Shown: piece by piece, positions 35,523-44,300 of the stretch
Layout: every line of letters starts with the position of its first letter
Position numbering within the stretch: position 1 is the stretch's first letter
Assembly (NCBI GenBank): GCA_018857735.1
Contig: JABMCL010002049.1
Span: 857,501 to 921,500 of the forward strand
Source: Alviniconcha marisindica
Lineage: Eukaryota > Mollusca > Gastropoda > Provannidae
DNA length: 64,000 nt
Direction of reading: 5' to 3'
Notes under the pieces: generated by a model
Database searches by the model: none
The model's input: only the letters and a program-made list of their open reading frames with translations
What the model was told of the DNA's origin: nothing
Translations under genes and position numbers: made by a program

Positions 35523-37837
35523 ATCTGATTATTACTTTTACTGTTTTTGCAAATGAACAAAAAACAAAAAAGGAACAAACAAACAAAAACAAAAAAGAAG
35601 CTGAACACAGAAAACACTGTTGATAGTGATGCACTATCATAGAGTAAACAAAGTCATCTACCCCTGACAAACTATTCCTAACTCTTTGTTCAACTTCAAG
35701 TTCAAGTCAGCTGGTTTTCAAAGTTGAGTTGCAAAAGTACATTAACTAGTACTAGTACAGACTTACAATAAGTACTAGTGCTCAGCAGTATTAGTACTAT
35801 TACTATGACTATGAGTATGAGCATTATAGTTTATACTTTATAGTAATGTGACCCCATTTTATTTTCATCTTTTTCTTTGCAGCCTTAGTTATATTGCTAT
35901 AACTGATATTACAGTATTACTATTAGTAATAACAATTAACAACAGCAGTCCACAAACTTTGAGTGTTTCAGTACTTTCACTGACTGACCAAACAAGAAAA
36001 AGAAAGGAAAGCTAATCTGTAATCATGGTCAAAGAGCAGTGCTAAAGGCTTTTTATGTTCTAAGAGGTTTTAAAAAATCATAATGGTGGATGATCATTGA
36101 CTGAGTCATCTATAGGTTGTACTTCCTGAACATGATGAAAGACAAAAAAACTAATCTCTGTTGTCTGTGAAATACTGAAATTCATCTCAACAATGTAAAA
36201 TAGAAGATTAGAACTGAACTATGCCTGAAGAGACCTTTGGCTTTATCTTCATAAACCTCTGTTCTTTTTAGTGTGAATGCATTCAATTTCAGTTTTCATT
36301 CAACACTCCATGCAGGAACACTAACAAAAAAAGTAACATTAGTAACAATGAACCATAGAATTAGAAGAAGTGTTTTACTATCAGAATGTGATCATAAACC
36401 AGAGGACCTCAAGGTAAATTTCAATGCACTGCACAAAACAGAAGTTCAAAGCAAGTAAGATCAATGCTATTGCTAATGCCAACTGTGAACTGACAACAGA
36501 TAATGATATGACTATCAGTATCACTGTGACAGTGTGAGTGTGGCCACTGCCAGTATCACAACATGAGGATTATGAGTCTGTGACTAGTATGAGAAGACTA
36601 GCTGTCTGTTATGACCATGGTGGTGTACCTGTTGAGCTGGTAGTGGCACTAGAGACACTGGATGTGGGGCTTGCAGATGCTGATGATTCACCACCAGCAA
36701 AGAAATCAGTAATGTGTGATACAGCAGCTTTGGTCTTTACTGCCACAGCTGACATACTGCTGTCTGGCACTGGTCTGAGACTAGCCGGACAAATGATCTG
36801 TAACAGAACAAACAAACACTGTTTCCAAAGGCACACTAAAGTTTCTAGTTATTTTTTATATTTTTTATGTAACCACAACTTTACAACTATACAAGACATA
36901 ATTTATAAGCTAAACTTAAACAGTCATCACAAAATATGTATACTTTAGTAAGCTAATGTGCACATTCTGTCATTCATGTAGTTTACTGACTTACTTCGGT
37001 TGATAAATCTAATGATATGATATGATATGATATGGTTATCAGATTTACTTAGGCTAAAACTGTAAAAGCCTTTATCTAGTCTTTGCCAGCCAAAGCTATT
37101 CTATCTTCACTTTCAAAACACTGAGGTCACTGCGTGGGTAGGCAAACTCAGTGAAGAAACTTCTTGTCTTGCCAGATCTCATCCAGCCTGCTCTTATTCT
37201 TAAGACAATAAAAGCCTGTAGGGATGGGGCGTCGACAACATCAGATGGCAAAAAATTGGCACAGGCTGGTGCAACATCTATGCTTTTTTTTAAAGCTTAT
37301 ATTTGTGTCCTCTTGTTACTGTTTTAACGTCTATTTTTAACAGACTATTGTTGACACTGTCATTGTGTAAAGGCCATATACTTATATATAAAAATATGTC
37401 TCAATCATGTCTCCCCTCTCCCTGAAATCATAGTTCATAATCATAGTCATACTCTTCAGTCTTTCGCTGTGCACATTCTTGTAGTTTACTCCCTTACTTC
37501 AGTTGATACGATCTACAAATACAATAACAAGTGACAGTAACTGGATCTTCTTTCCACGGGATGATAGGTGGATGCTTTTCATAAGATTAAGAAAAAACAG
37601 CTGGGTACTCTATTATTGTATCAATATCATATGCAGCTGATACAGTCACAGTGATAGCAATAATACATTAATAGTGATTCAACTCCAAGTCGTTGCTTGG
37701 TGGTCCATCGCCAAAACAAATGTACTTTGATCACGCACAGAATATTAATATGCCAACTACAGTTATCTGCCATTTATTTGGCAGTTGTTCAACAATACAT
37801 TTTATACACTGACCCGTGACCGCCGACGGATCGCCAT
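26686..37837 (-). CDS. KMT5A: Histone H4-lysine-20 monomethyltransferase KMT5A (SET8/PR-Set7), complete
   Basis: The minus-strand exons, in transcript order, are 37837-37814, 36797-36629, 33901-32281, 31035-30936, 29124-29065, 28092-27902 and 26896-26686. They join in one frame with GT-AG introns to about 791 codons. KMT5A places the H4K20me1 mark on nucleosomes and acts in chromatin compaction, mitosis and replication licensing. Visible evidence: a PIP degron at about residues 615-626 (QKPITDFFLVRR); a pre-SET helix; DIEGKGRGV; the SET core with a Gly-Cys-Tyr-Met-Tyr-Tyr-Phe stretch; a Cys-[IV]-Asp-Ala-Thr junction; N-H-S at 737-739; ELTYDYGDR near 770-778; and the family's C-terminal HPWLKL. 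Vertebrate KMT5A is about 390 residues and fly PR-Set7 about 690. The excess here is mostly the 540-codon third exon. The catalytic end is certain. Exons 1-2 are inferred from phase, donor quality, initiation context and a second PIP-like motif. Confidence 0.9.
27110..27184 (-). mobile_element. Short interspersed element family S, copy in KMT5A intron 6
   Basis: A 75-bp segment is bounded by CTTTGCC and GGCAAAG. On the minus strand it contains TTAATGATAGGCCTGAGGC. Similar copies lie at 28,890-28,964, 48,804-48,894, 50,220-50,310 and 56,656-56,743, and a half copy at 44,961-44,991. It looks like a miniature inverted-repeat element. Confidence 0.7.
27762..27806 (+). repeat. Interspersed repeat with TTGGTGTTTTACGCC core, copy 2
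   Basis: TAAGTAAGTAAAT is followed by TTGGTGTTTTACGCC and GTCAACCAGT, matching 7,487-7,535. It lies in KMT5A intron 6, between the two SET exons. Confidence 0.6.
27902..28092 (-). CDS. KMT5A: KMT5A exon 6, N-terminal half of SET domain
   Basis: The TTGTCCAG acceptor and GTCAGT donor bound 191 nt. The product contains DIEGKGRGVIATKEFEKDD, a Val-Val-Glu-Tyr-Ala-Gly-Glu-Leu segment and the Gly-Cys-Tyr-Met-Tyr-Tyr-Phe substrate-channel motif. The exon ends TG, completed by the C of the next exon to give the conserved Cys of the K-x-Y-C motif. Confidence 0.95.
28890..28964 (-). mobile_element. Short interspersed element family S, copy 2 in KMT5A intron 5 region
   Basis: 75 bp with CTTTGCC / GGCAAAG ends and TTAATGATAGGCCTGAGGC on the minus strand. 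It lies about 100 bp from the 60-nt KMT5A exon 5. Confidence 0.7.
28979..29056. repeat. (GA)n microsatellite beside KMT5A exon 5
   Basis: A near-pure GA run on the plus strand, so CT/UC in the KMT5A transcript. It starts about ten bases inside the intron after the exon 5 donor. Confidence 0.95.
29065..29124 (-). CDS. KMT5A: KMT5A exon 5, 60-nt exon
   Basis: Twenty codons beginning KVRENEMQEKIQAGC and ending Gly-Leu-Glu lie between a TATGTTACAG acceptor and a GTAAAG donor. They align with the vertebrate segment ERKRIDELIESGKEEGMK that precedes the SET domain. The exon is in phase 0 on both sides. It is too short to stand out as an open frame. A (CT)n run in the transcript begins about ten bases after its donor. 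Confidence 0.85.
29461..29646 (-). pseudogene. Protein-like minus-strand segment broken by one TGA, in KMT5A intron 4
   Basis: From ATG 29,646 the minus strand reads MADVQATGEEKIKDE, then TGA (29,601-29,599), then 46 more codons of acidic, normal-looking composition before the next TGA at 29,460. A CCCACAG acceptor-like site precedes it in the phase left by KMT5A exon 4, and an AATAAA lies about 200 bp downstream. It may be an alternative terminal exon of KMT5A, a retro-inserted remnant, or chance. No homology is recognised. Confidence 0.25.
30936..31035 (-). CDS. KMT5A: KMT5A exon 4, PIP degron
   Basis: This exon encodes 33 residues including QKPITDFFLVRRSDRKR. Gln-x-x-Ile-Thr-Asp-Phe-Phe followed by Arg at +4 is the complete PIP degron that in studied animals couples KMT5A destruction to chromatin-bound PCNA through CRL4-Cdt2. 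The vertebrate protein has the equivalent motif at the same place, just before the SET region. The donor is GAAG|GTAAAG. Confidence 0.9.
31038..31203. repeat. 83-bp tandem duplication at the KMT5A exon 4 acceptor
   Basis: 31,038-31,120 and 31,121-31,203 are nearly identical. The copy nearer the exon ends in the functional TTTGTTTCCAG acceptor. The duplicated part comprises the 3' end of intron 3 without the exon. Confidence 0.9.
31700..32275. repeat. Degenerate ~60-80 bp tandem repeat in KMT5A intron 3
   Basis: Imperfect units carry GGAAGTAATGAGATACAA, AAAGGGGATAAA and GGAAGATGAAGGGTGGG. The array stops right at the exon 3 donor. Confidence 0.7.
32281..33901 (-). CDS. KMT5A: KMT5A exon 3, large disordered N-terminal exon
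   Basis: About 540 codons are open without interruption to a GTAAGT donor. The product starts acidic, then has a Cys-x2-Cys-x12-Cys-x2-His cluster at about residues 150-169 (CKKCNVPVRRDNRGHLCELH). A long Ser/Gln/Pro/Val-rich low-complexity region follows, ending in a basic AT-hook-like patch (KKPRKRGGRPK). The acceptor at 33,902 is chosen because it alone keeps the frame from exon 2. An upstream CAG acceptor near 33,952 would run into a stop. Confidence 0.75.
34442..35267 (-). mobile_element. TTAA-bounded TIR element carrying a THAP ORF, in KMT5A intron 2
   Basis: The left end reads TTAAAGGACAAGTCCAAGG; the reverse complement of the right end is TTAAAGTACAAGTCCAAGG. This is a 21-bp terminal inverted repeat with one mismatch, and TTAA lies at both extremes. 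A second, subterminal inverted repeat exists (CTCTGGGGAGTCGCC on the left against GACTCCCCAGACTGACGTCA on the right). At about 826 bp with only a THAP domain inside, it is most likely a non-autonomous deletion derivative of a DNA transposon. The superfamily is uncertain. Confidence 0.75.
34741..34983 (-). CDS. THAP-type zinc-finger ORF inside the TIR element
   Basis: 80 codons from ATG 34,983, starting MPAYCVAANC. The C2CH zinc ligands Cys5-x4-Cys10 and Cys56-x2-His59 are present, with the family's conserved Pro25 (HELP), Trp37 (RRKW) and Phe60, and a GFASKL end close to where a Pro-containing AVPTIF-like motif normally closes a THAP domain. Just after the TGA, a shifted frame reads DVPALF, so the domain seems truncated by a frameshift within its last few residues. 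THAP domains bind DNA and occur in P-element-type and other transposases. No transposase catalytic domain follows. Confidence 0.7.
   Translation of the reverse strand: MPAYCVAANCNNSQTTPGITMHELPRNQPAVRRKWIEFIQFKRADFLAAPHHAHLCSEHFSECNFANLMKYRMGFASKLT
35455..35516. repeat. (AT)n microsatellite
   Basis: About 30 AT units in KMT5A intron 2; perfect palindromic composition, prone to cruciform formation. Confidence 0.95.
36629..36797 (-). CDS. KMT5A: KMT5A exon 2, with N-terminal PIP-like box
   Basis: The acceptor CTGTTACAG and a GTACAC donor bound 169 nt that are open in the phase required on both sides. Residues about 34-41 read VSHITDFF, a PCNA-interaction-like motif with the Thr-Asp-Phe-Phe core but Val in place of Gln and no basic residue at +4. 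A Ser/Ala/Thr-rich stretch follows. The plus-strand frame over the same bases is a shadow. Confidence 0.6.
37140..37450 (-). pseudogene. CR1-like LINE reverse-transcriptase C-terminal remnant, in KMT5A intron 1
   Basis: On the minus strand, in shifting frames, the segment encodes GERGDMIET, a stretch around TRGH, then LPSDVVDAPSLQAF and NKSRLDEIW. This is the order R-G-D-M-I-x-x-Y...W-N-x-L-P-x-x-V-V-x-A-x-S-x-x-x-F-K-x-x-L-D-x-x-W at the end of CR1-type LINE ORF2 proteins. Multiple frameshifts and stops show it is long dead. Confidence 0.65.
37814..37837 (-). CDS. KMT5A: KMT5A proposed first coding exon
   Basis: ATG in a near-ideal context (AACCATGGCG) encodes MAIRRRSR and ends in phase 0 at a GTCAGT donor, matching the phase-0 start of the next exon. 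A short basic N-terminus suits a chromatin protein. It faces the SBNO start across about 540 bp. An alternative start inside exon 2 or 3 cannot be excluded without RNA evidence. Confidence 0.55.
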
Positions 37838-38377
37838 GGTTATAAATGGTACAGTACACATTCACCGGGCACTTGTTCCTAAAGTTCTTAATAATAATAT
37901 CTTACATTAAAGATTTTTTTTTCTACGAATACAACAGTTAATAGAATCCATATCACGCAACAGCCGCAAACAATGTGTAAGAAATCAGTAGCAATACGCA
38001 CTTTTTTAATAAAATCTGCACACACAAAATCACCTTCTCTTGTGTTATTTTTCAAAACCTTGCTGCGGTCGTGTTTGAAAAGACGGAAACCCATGTATCA
38101 CAATAAGGAGCATTCTGATTGGACAATATTGGAGAATCAAAATTTCAGTGATGTGAGATTGTACGTGATACATGTCAAATGTTTTTATTTTAAATTTAAA
38201 ACATCAAATTTCTCGATATTTTGCTATTGATATCCATGTAATAGCTTTGTATTGTGTTTTTAATTCCTTTTCAATGCAACTACTAGATCATTTCGAGATC
38301 CCACTGACTCATGGGTAATTTTAGTTATGGCCGAACCTACGGTCGAGCGAGAAGTACGCATGTAACTGCGAAGTAGA
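37838..38377. promoter_or_regulatory. Probable bidirectional promoter between KMT5A and SBNO
   Basis: The proposed start codons diverge and are about 540 bp apart, with no gene between. Two ATTGG (inverted CCAAT) boxes lie at 38,117 and 38,126. Read on the minus strand, 38,304-38,326 is ACTAAAATTACCCATGAGTC, resembling the ACTAYAATTCCCA module bound by ZNF143/Staf. There is no convincing TATA box for either gene. Two short upstream ATG frames precede the SBNO start. Transcription start sites are inferred, not seen. Confidence 0.5.
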
Positions 38378-38395
38378 ATGGATTCAGACGCGAAT
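38378..38395 (+). CDS. SBNO1: SBNO proposed first coding exon
   Basis: ATG with A at -3 and G at +4 encodes MDSDAN and ends in phase 0 at a GTATGT donor, the phase needed by exon 2 ([16 protein letters not shown]). Vertebrate SBNO1 likewise has only a handful of residues before its LLLAALSESG segment. A competing start at 38,327 (MAEPTVERE) would need a weaker GTACGC donor. Confidence 0.6.
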
Positions 38396-41300
38396 GTATG
38401 TACTTTCAGCCATCCTAATGACTGTAATGTTTAATTTAAGGAGTTCCTAATTGGCTCTGTCGACAAAATATTGATCAAAACAGCTTTTTTTGTTCTAAAT
38501 TTCCAGAAAGTTGGATGATGCGTTCGGCATCGTGTCTACAAATGTAATGCTTTCTGAGGAACAGTACAGAACAATCTGCTGAGTTTGAAATGTTGTTTGG
38601 GGGTTCTTGGGTTTTTATTTTGCTGTAAACGATGAAAATTGATTTAATTCAATACTTGTTTTTAATTATTTTCTTTTTTTGTTCACGACCATGCGAATTT
38701 CCGTTTGTTTACATCGATCGTACACAAATACACGTGGAAGTTCTACGAAGTTTACAGTTACCATTGTGCGGTAAGGCAAGACTCCAAGAGGCTGAGCCTG
38801 TTTAAGTTCTGGTGTAAGTCATTGTAGTGGTCATTGCGGATGCGGATCCTTTCGTCAGTTTAAAAGTGAAAGAAAAACTATTTAGAGGTTTACTGCACAG
38901 CAATTGTATGCAAATCATAATTCTTGAATAGTTGAAAAAAAAGTGTTTTTCCCCCCACCTACTTTGTGGACTTGTGTTTGTATGCATTGCGTAAGTGTCT
39001 TGTGAATGAAAAAAGGATAAAAATGCACTTTATTCTTAGGTGCAGGCCGAGATTCTGGATGTAATTCATTGTGTTAACTGTTATCCCTTTTTTTAACTTT
39101 TGCATCACCCTAGTGATCTCTACAAGGTCATCAGGTGTGAAAACACTACCTGTCAACATCTTCATCAACTTCAGTGGTATTCTTTTCATGTTGAGTTGCT
39201 GTAGCATTATTTGCTGTGTTGGTCATTTGGAACTCTTGCTAGGGTGTATTGATCATGTTCTACATTTTGATTACTCATGAAATGTCTGAGGTCACTAGGT
39301 GTAAAACTAAAAGTGTTACTGTGACTGACATCTTCTGTGCTATTTTTGTTAGTGTTTACTTTGTCGAATTACTCTGCTGGTTTGAAGGGAGACACGTCAC
39401 ACTTGAGAGTGATGCAGGCACAGTGTAATCATACATTTTACTAATATTCCACTTAAAATAAATGCAAGTGAGTTTCCTTGACGTCTTATAGTTAAAAGTT
39501 ATATTTTGTTTTGTTTCTGTTTATTTGTGCAGTATAACTATAAGCTATCCAGTTGCATTGTGTCCACAGCATCTTCTGACAAGTTCAGAATGGCTTAGAC
39601 AGCAATTTGACACTGCAAATGACAAGAATACCACTGAAGATGTTAATAATAACTTAGCATTTTCATGCCTAATGGATTTAACATAGAGTGGAGCAAATCA
39701 CAACAGATCACGTCCGGAATCAGGTTTGCCAATGCCATGCCCAGCACCTAAAGTGCATGTTTACTGAAAAAAGTTATTTGATATCGCTATAAGTTATAAC
39801 TTTATAAGTATAATTTGTATAAATTATATGACATAGTATAATATTAATATAATAAGCTGATTAATATAATGTAATGACATCAGTCAACAAAATTTACACA
39901 TGTGCCAACAGACAAAGTGACTTACTGAAGTTACTTGATCATTGTAATAGTTATTGTTAAAATAAAAAGTTCATCTTTTTCCCAATCAAACTGAGCAAAG
40001 GCATGTTGTTAGTTTTTGTTACCATTTACTACAATACTAGCCTTAATACAGAATTGGTTTCAAACAATTTAACAAACAATGTTTTTCCTCTCAAGCTGAT
40101 CAAAACCTGGAACTAGCTGAAGTTAGCTGGACAACAAAACTAGAAATACAATACAGTTGGACTTGATTGTTGATGTCACTGAGAGAGAGAGAGAGAAATA
40201 TACATAAAGGCTGTAATGTGTATATTGAGTTCATGATATTTATTTTACTGATTGGCAGACATTTTTGTCTTGTTCAAGTTGTTAACGGCAGCATTGTCAG
40301 TATGACACTGATGTCATTGTCATTGTGAGATAAGCTGTAAAAAGTGTAATGTTAATTACGTTTGTTTTGCAGAATGGCAATCATTTTGACTTGTAGTTGT
40401 AGACAGTGGCTTTGTCAGTGTCTGACACTGGCATCACTGAGAGAGGGGCTGTATTATTTATGATGTTTATTTAGCAGAGTGATGGTCATTTTGACTTGTT
40501 GACAGTGGCATTTTCAGCCTGACACTTGTCACTGACAGAGAGGACATACTGTGCTAATGTAATGATGATGCTTATTTTGCAGAGTGGCGGTCATTTTGAC
40601 TTGTTGACAGCGGCACTTTCCGAGTCTGGCCTTAGTGGCTTAGCAGATGAATTTGCTGCTGAAGAGAGCACTGATTCTGCAGGATTGTCAAATCAGGTAT
40701 GTCTGAAAGTGAAACAGCTTATTGTGATAATAAAAACACCACCAGGCTCTCTGCTGCGTGGTGGTATGTAGTATTATGACCTATAATAGTAGGAGTAATA
40801 CTGGTAGAATTATTATTGCTGTTTATGTTATAGTATACTGTAAGTGTAACTGTAGATTTAGATCATTTCTGAAAATTTTATGTCACTGGAATCTCATGTC
40901 AGAAGAAACATACAATTTGCAGTGGCCTGAAGAATAGCACTGACACTGTGACAGTGTGAGTGTGACAGAGGAAAGAAGTGAAGAACCAAGACCAAAGTAG
41001 TGGGTACATTAAATTACACCGCTGTAGGTTAGTACTATGGTAGAATGCAGATGCCACATTTATTTAATAATCATGCAGAAGTAATGCTACATTAGTGAAT
41101 TACCAACACTGTTATAGTCTTAATGTATAACTGTAAATAGTGTAAGTGTTGTAACATTCACAGCATCTGTGAAATAGATGAAGTAAACATACCATTTGAA
41201 CTTTTGTCCTACTTTGCTTCTTTATGACCTGTCCTGACCATTCTTCTTTATGACCTGTCCTGACCATTCCCATCCATAGGTAATCATGGAAGCTGCCTCA

Positions 41301-44300
41301 GTTTATTGTCATTGTGTAAAAGTGCTGCAGGAATGTGTGTTTTTTAAAAGTTTTGTGTGAAACAGTGAAACTTCTGCTGGAACTCTTGGTATGTTTTTTG
41401 TTGTTATGATTAAAATAGGTGAGCCTGTGTTAGTGTGGTTGTCAAGTCTTTAATCTTTTGTTGCAGGTTGTGTTAGGGCAGCCTCCGCTGGCACAGTCTT
41501 CTCCAGCTCTGCCTACAACCCCACATGTGATAAACGTCAGAACCGTTGACTCTGGTGTTAGGCAAGTGGTTGTTTGCCAAAGCACCCCTACCCAGCCGAT
41601 GATCAGAGTGGTTCAGAGCACCGACCCCCATGGCTCAAGGACACCGGTCACCACCAAGGTCATTAGAATTCCACAGGCTCAGACCGGCTCGCTGTTGCAG
41701 AGGTCTGGTGGCGGTGGGGTGCCCATTGTTGGGGCACAGACACCGAACGGTCAGCGGATTGTGCAGCGAGTTGTCAGTGCAGGGACGCCAGGGTCTGCAG
41801 GGCGCATCATCACTATTTCCCGTGTTGCCAATGGTGGCAGCACTCCTCAGAGCAAGAATGTCATCATGACCCCACAGGGAGGGGTGATGACATCTCAGGG
41901 CATAAAGAACATCATCGTCACCACTCAGAGTGCCAACGGCAGTGGGGCTGTGCCTAAAAAGATCTATGTGACTTGCAACGGGCAGTCACTAGGACCCGTG
42001 ACAACAACAGCCAACAGCCAGGTGTTGTTGGCAAACCTTGGTCAATCACCGCAGCTGCTGCAGACTGCTGGAGGCGGGCAGAGGCTGGTGATTAACCAGG
42101 CCAATGGACAGCTGTTGCGCGTAACTCATGCCCCGCCCACCACAGCCTGTGTTTCACTGACTTCCGGCACTACACGAGTGGTGAATGCTGTCCAGGAGCA
42201 GACGCGAATCATCCACTCACCATCTGTGGGTCAGCTGCAGTCCATCGCGCGCACTGTGGCAGGATCCCCGCTGCAGATCATCAACAAATCCAGCCTATCA
42301 GGGGCCAAAGTCATCACCGCTAGCTCCGCCCCCTCCCCAGGCCCTGCCCCCAGCACGTTCCACCACTCCCCCAGCATACCTCTCCTGACCAACGGGGCAT
42401 CCCGCAGCGACTCCCCTGTGTACGGGATGGGGAACATTCCCACTGTGGTGCCCCAGAAGCTTAGCATGGGAAGCATCGGCAGTTTGAGTAGCGGCAGCTT
42501 GCCTGTGAAACAACCGGTGACTAGCAAAGACCTTTCTCGGCTCTGGCACACAGACGACATGAAAATGAGGACCTACAATCACGCGTCTCCCAGACAGGTA
42601 ATGATGAGAATGCTGAATGCAAAATCGGGGTTGTCATAGTAATAATGTTCAGGGGTCACAAATACTTTTTAGAACTTGTGTACAGATGATGCTACACCCA
42701 CTGACAACAACAAAAATTAAGAACAATCTTGCACTTGTCTCATTAAAATTCTGCCTCATGTGCCTACAGCAGAATTCTGTACAAATCCGATGGCTAACAG
42801 CTCTACTTTTTTCGAGCTTTGGATCTTCCATGGCAGTCAACAATTTTCACCAGTGCCGTGTTAGATCTCAGATCTTTGACTGATACTGACCCATTCCTAG
42901 CTGGTTTGATTATCTTTTTGAGCGGGTGGCCTATTGTCAACCAGCTCAGAACTAGTAATAGAGACTGGTTCAGAACTATGATCAGGACTGCAAAAAAAGA
43001 AGAGTTTGGGGCATTGTCTTTTGTTACTACTGAGCTGCAAAATGTGGTCAGTCCTGCATGCAAATGAATGGCAGGAAACTGGTAATGAGGCCTGAAACTG
43101 ATGTAGGCAGTGAACTTCCACTGACCTCATTCAATGGCAGCTACCCTGGCCTGGCAGCTGTCAAAGTGTGTGTGTTTTGACAACTGACTTCACACCCTGA
43201 CATCACAGAGACTGAGAGTCAGAGAGAGGCTGCTTAACCCCTTGGATGCCGGCTATGTATCTTGTATGGACCTCTTTTGGTAGTGTGTGACGCCCACTAT
43301 GTGATACCTGTCATTTTTGTCATACACTAGGCATTACAGATTAAGGGAAGTAACCCAATATTTGGACCCATGATCCAAAACAGGTTAAATTTAATGTTGT
43401 TGTTTCCCTTTGACCATAATACCCTCTTGATAAGGCATGATAACACAAGAAACTGTGTTTTGAAGAAGCATCTTCAAAAATGGTGGCACCCAAGCAAAGT
43501 CTGAGATGGCTGACTGCCTTTTAAAGCCTGGCCTGTTATCCCCAGTGCTTCACATTACCATGTGAAGTTTGTCTACTGGTGACGCAAAAACAAAAATCGC
43601 CACTAATCTGGTGCTCTGTCTTAACATTTTGTTGTTTCTGTATTGGGTGTGTGCATTGTTGTTCTTTGTTTTTACTGTGTTTACAAAAGTGTGACTACCT
43701 GCACAACAGATACTGCATGGAATTCATATGTAACTTTATTTTCAAATGTAAGTACAGTATATCAATTATCAACATTCATTCTCTGAAATTTTATGGAAAT
43801 ATTCAAAAAAATAAGCAAGCAGCTGAAGATTTAGTGGCATTGGGTGCAAATGCTAATTTGTTCCCAGGCATACAGGAATGGCACAAGCTTAAAACTAACA
43901 AAAGTCTCCGGCAGCCAAGGGGTTAAAGAAAGCCTTTAATAGTTTAAATAAAATACACTGTCATACAGATCTGGAATTGTTTGCGTTTAGTAAGTGCGTC
44001 GGATTTGAGCAATTGCGTTAAAATTTTGTTTTTGCTGCGTATTTGTGACCCTTGATTTTATTTATACATTATAATGTTTATTGAATTATTTTGGTTATTC
44101 ATCTTTTTTAATTTCTTATCATCATGTGGTGACCCAGTATGGTTGGCAGTACATTAATAAATAAATAAATATTGACCTGTTGGTAAATGTGCAGTAACAC
44201 TATTTGGTATATATATATCAAAAGCAAGGTTCATAATTTTTTCATACTGGATTGCTTGCATTTATTGCTTTGATTAGTTTTAAGTTAAAACTGAATTTTT

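Noticed and set aside
36538..36948. 136-codon plus-strand frame
   Set aside because: Antisense shadow of KMT5A exon 2 on the minus strand.
41630..42582. Other-frame and antisense open frames within SBNO exon 3
   Set aside because: Shadows of a long exon with biased codon use; the chosen frame is fixed by splice phases on both sides.
43579..43926. 115-codon frame in the piggyBac-like insert
   Set aside because: No DDD residues, no Cys-rich tail and no similarity to known transposases; it ends in the TIR.
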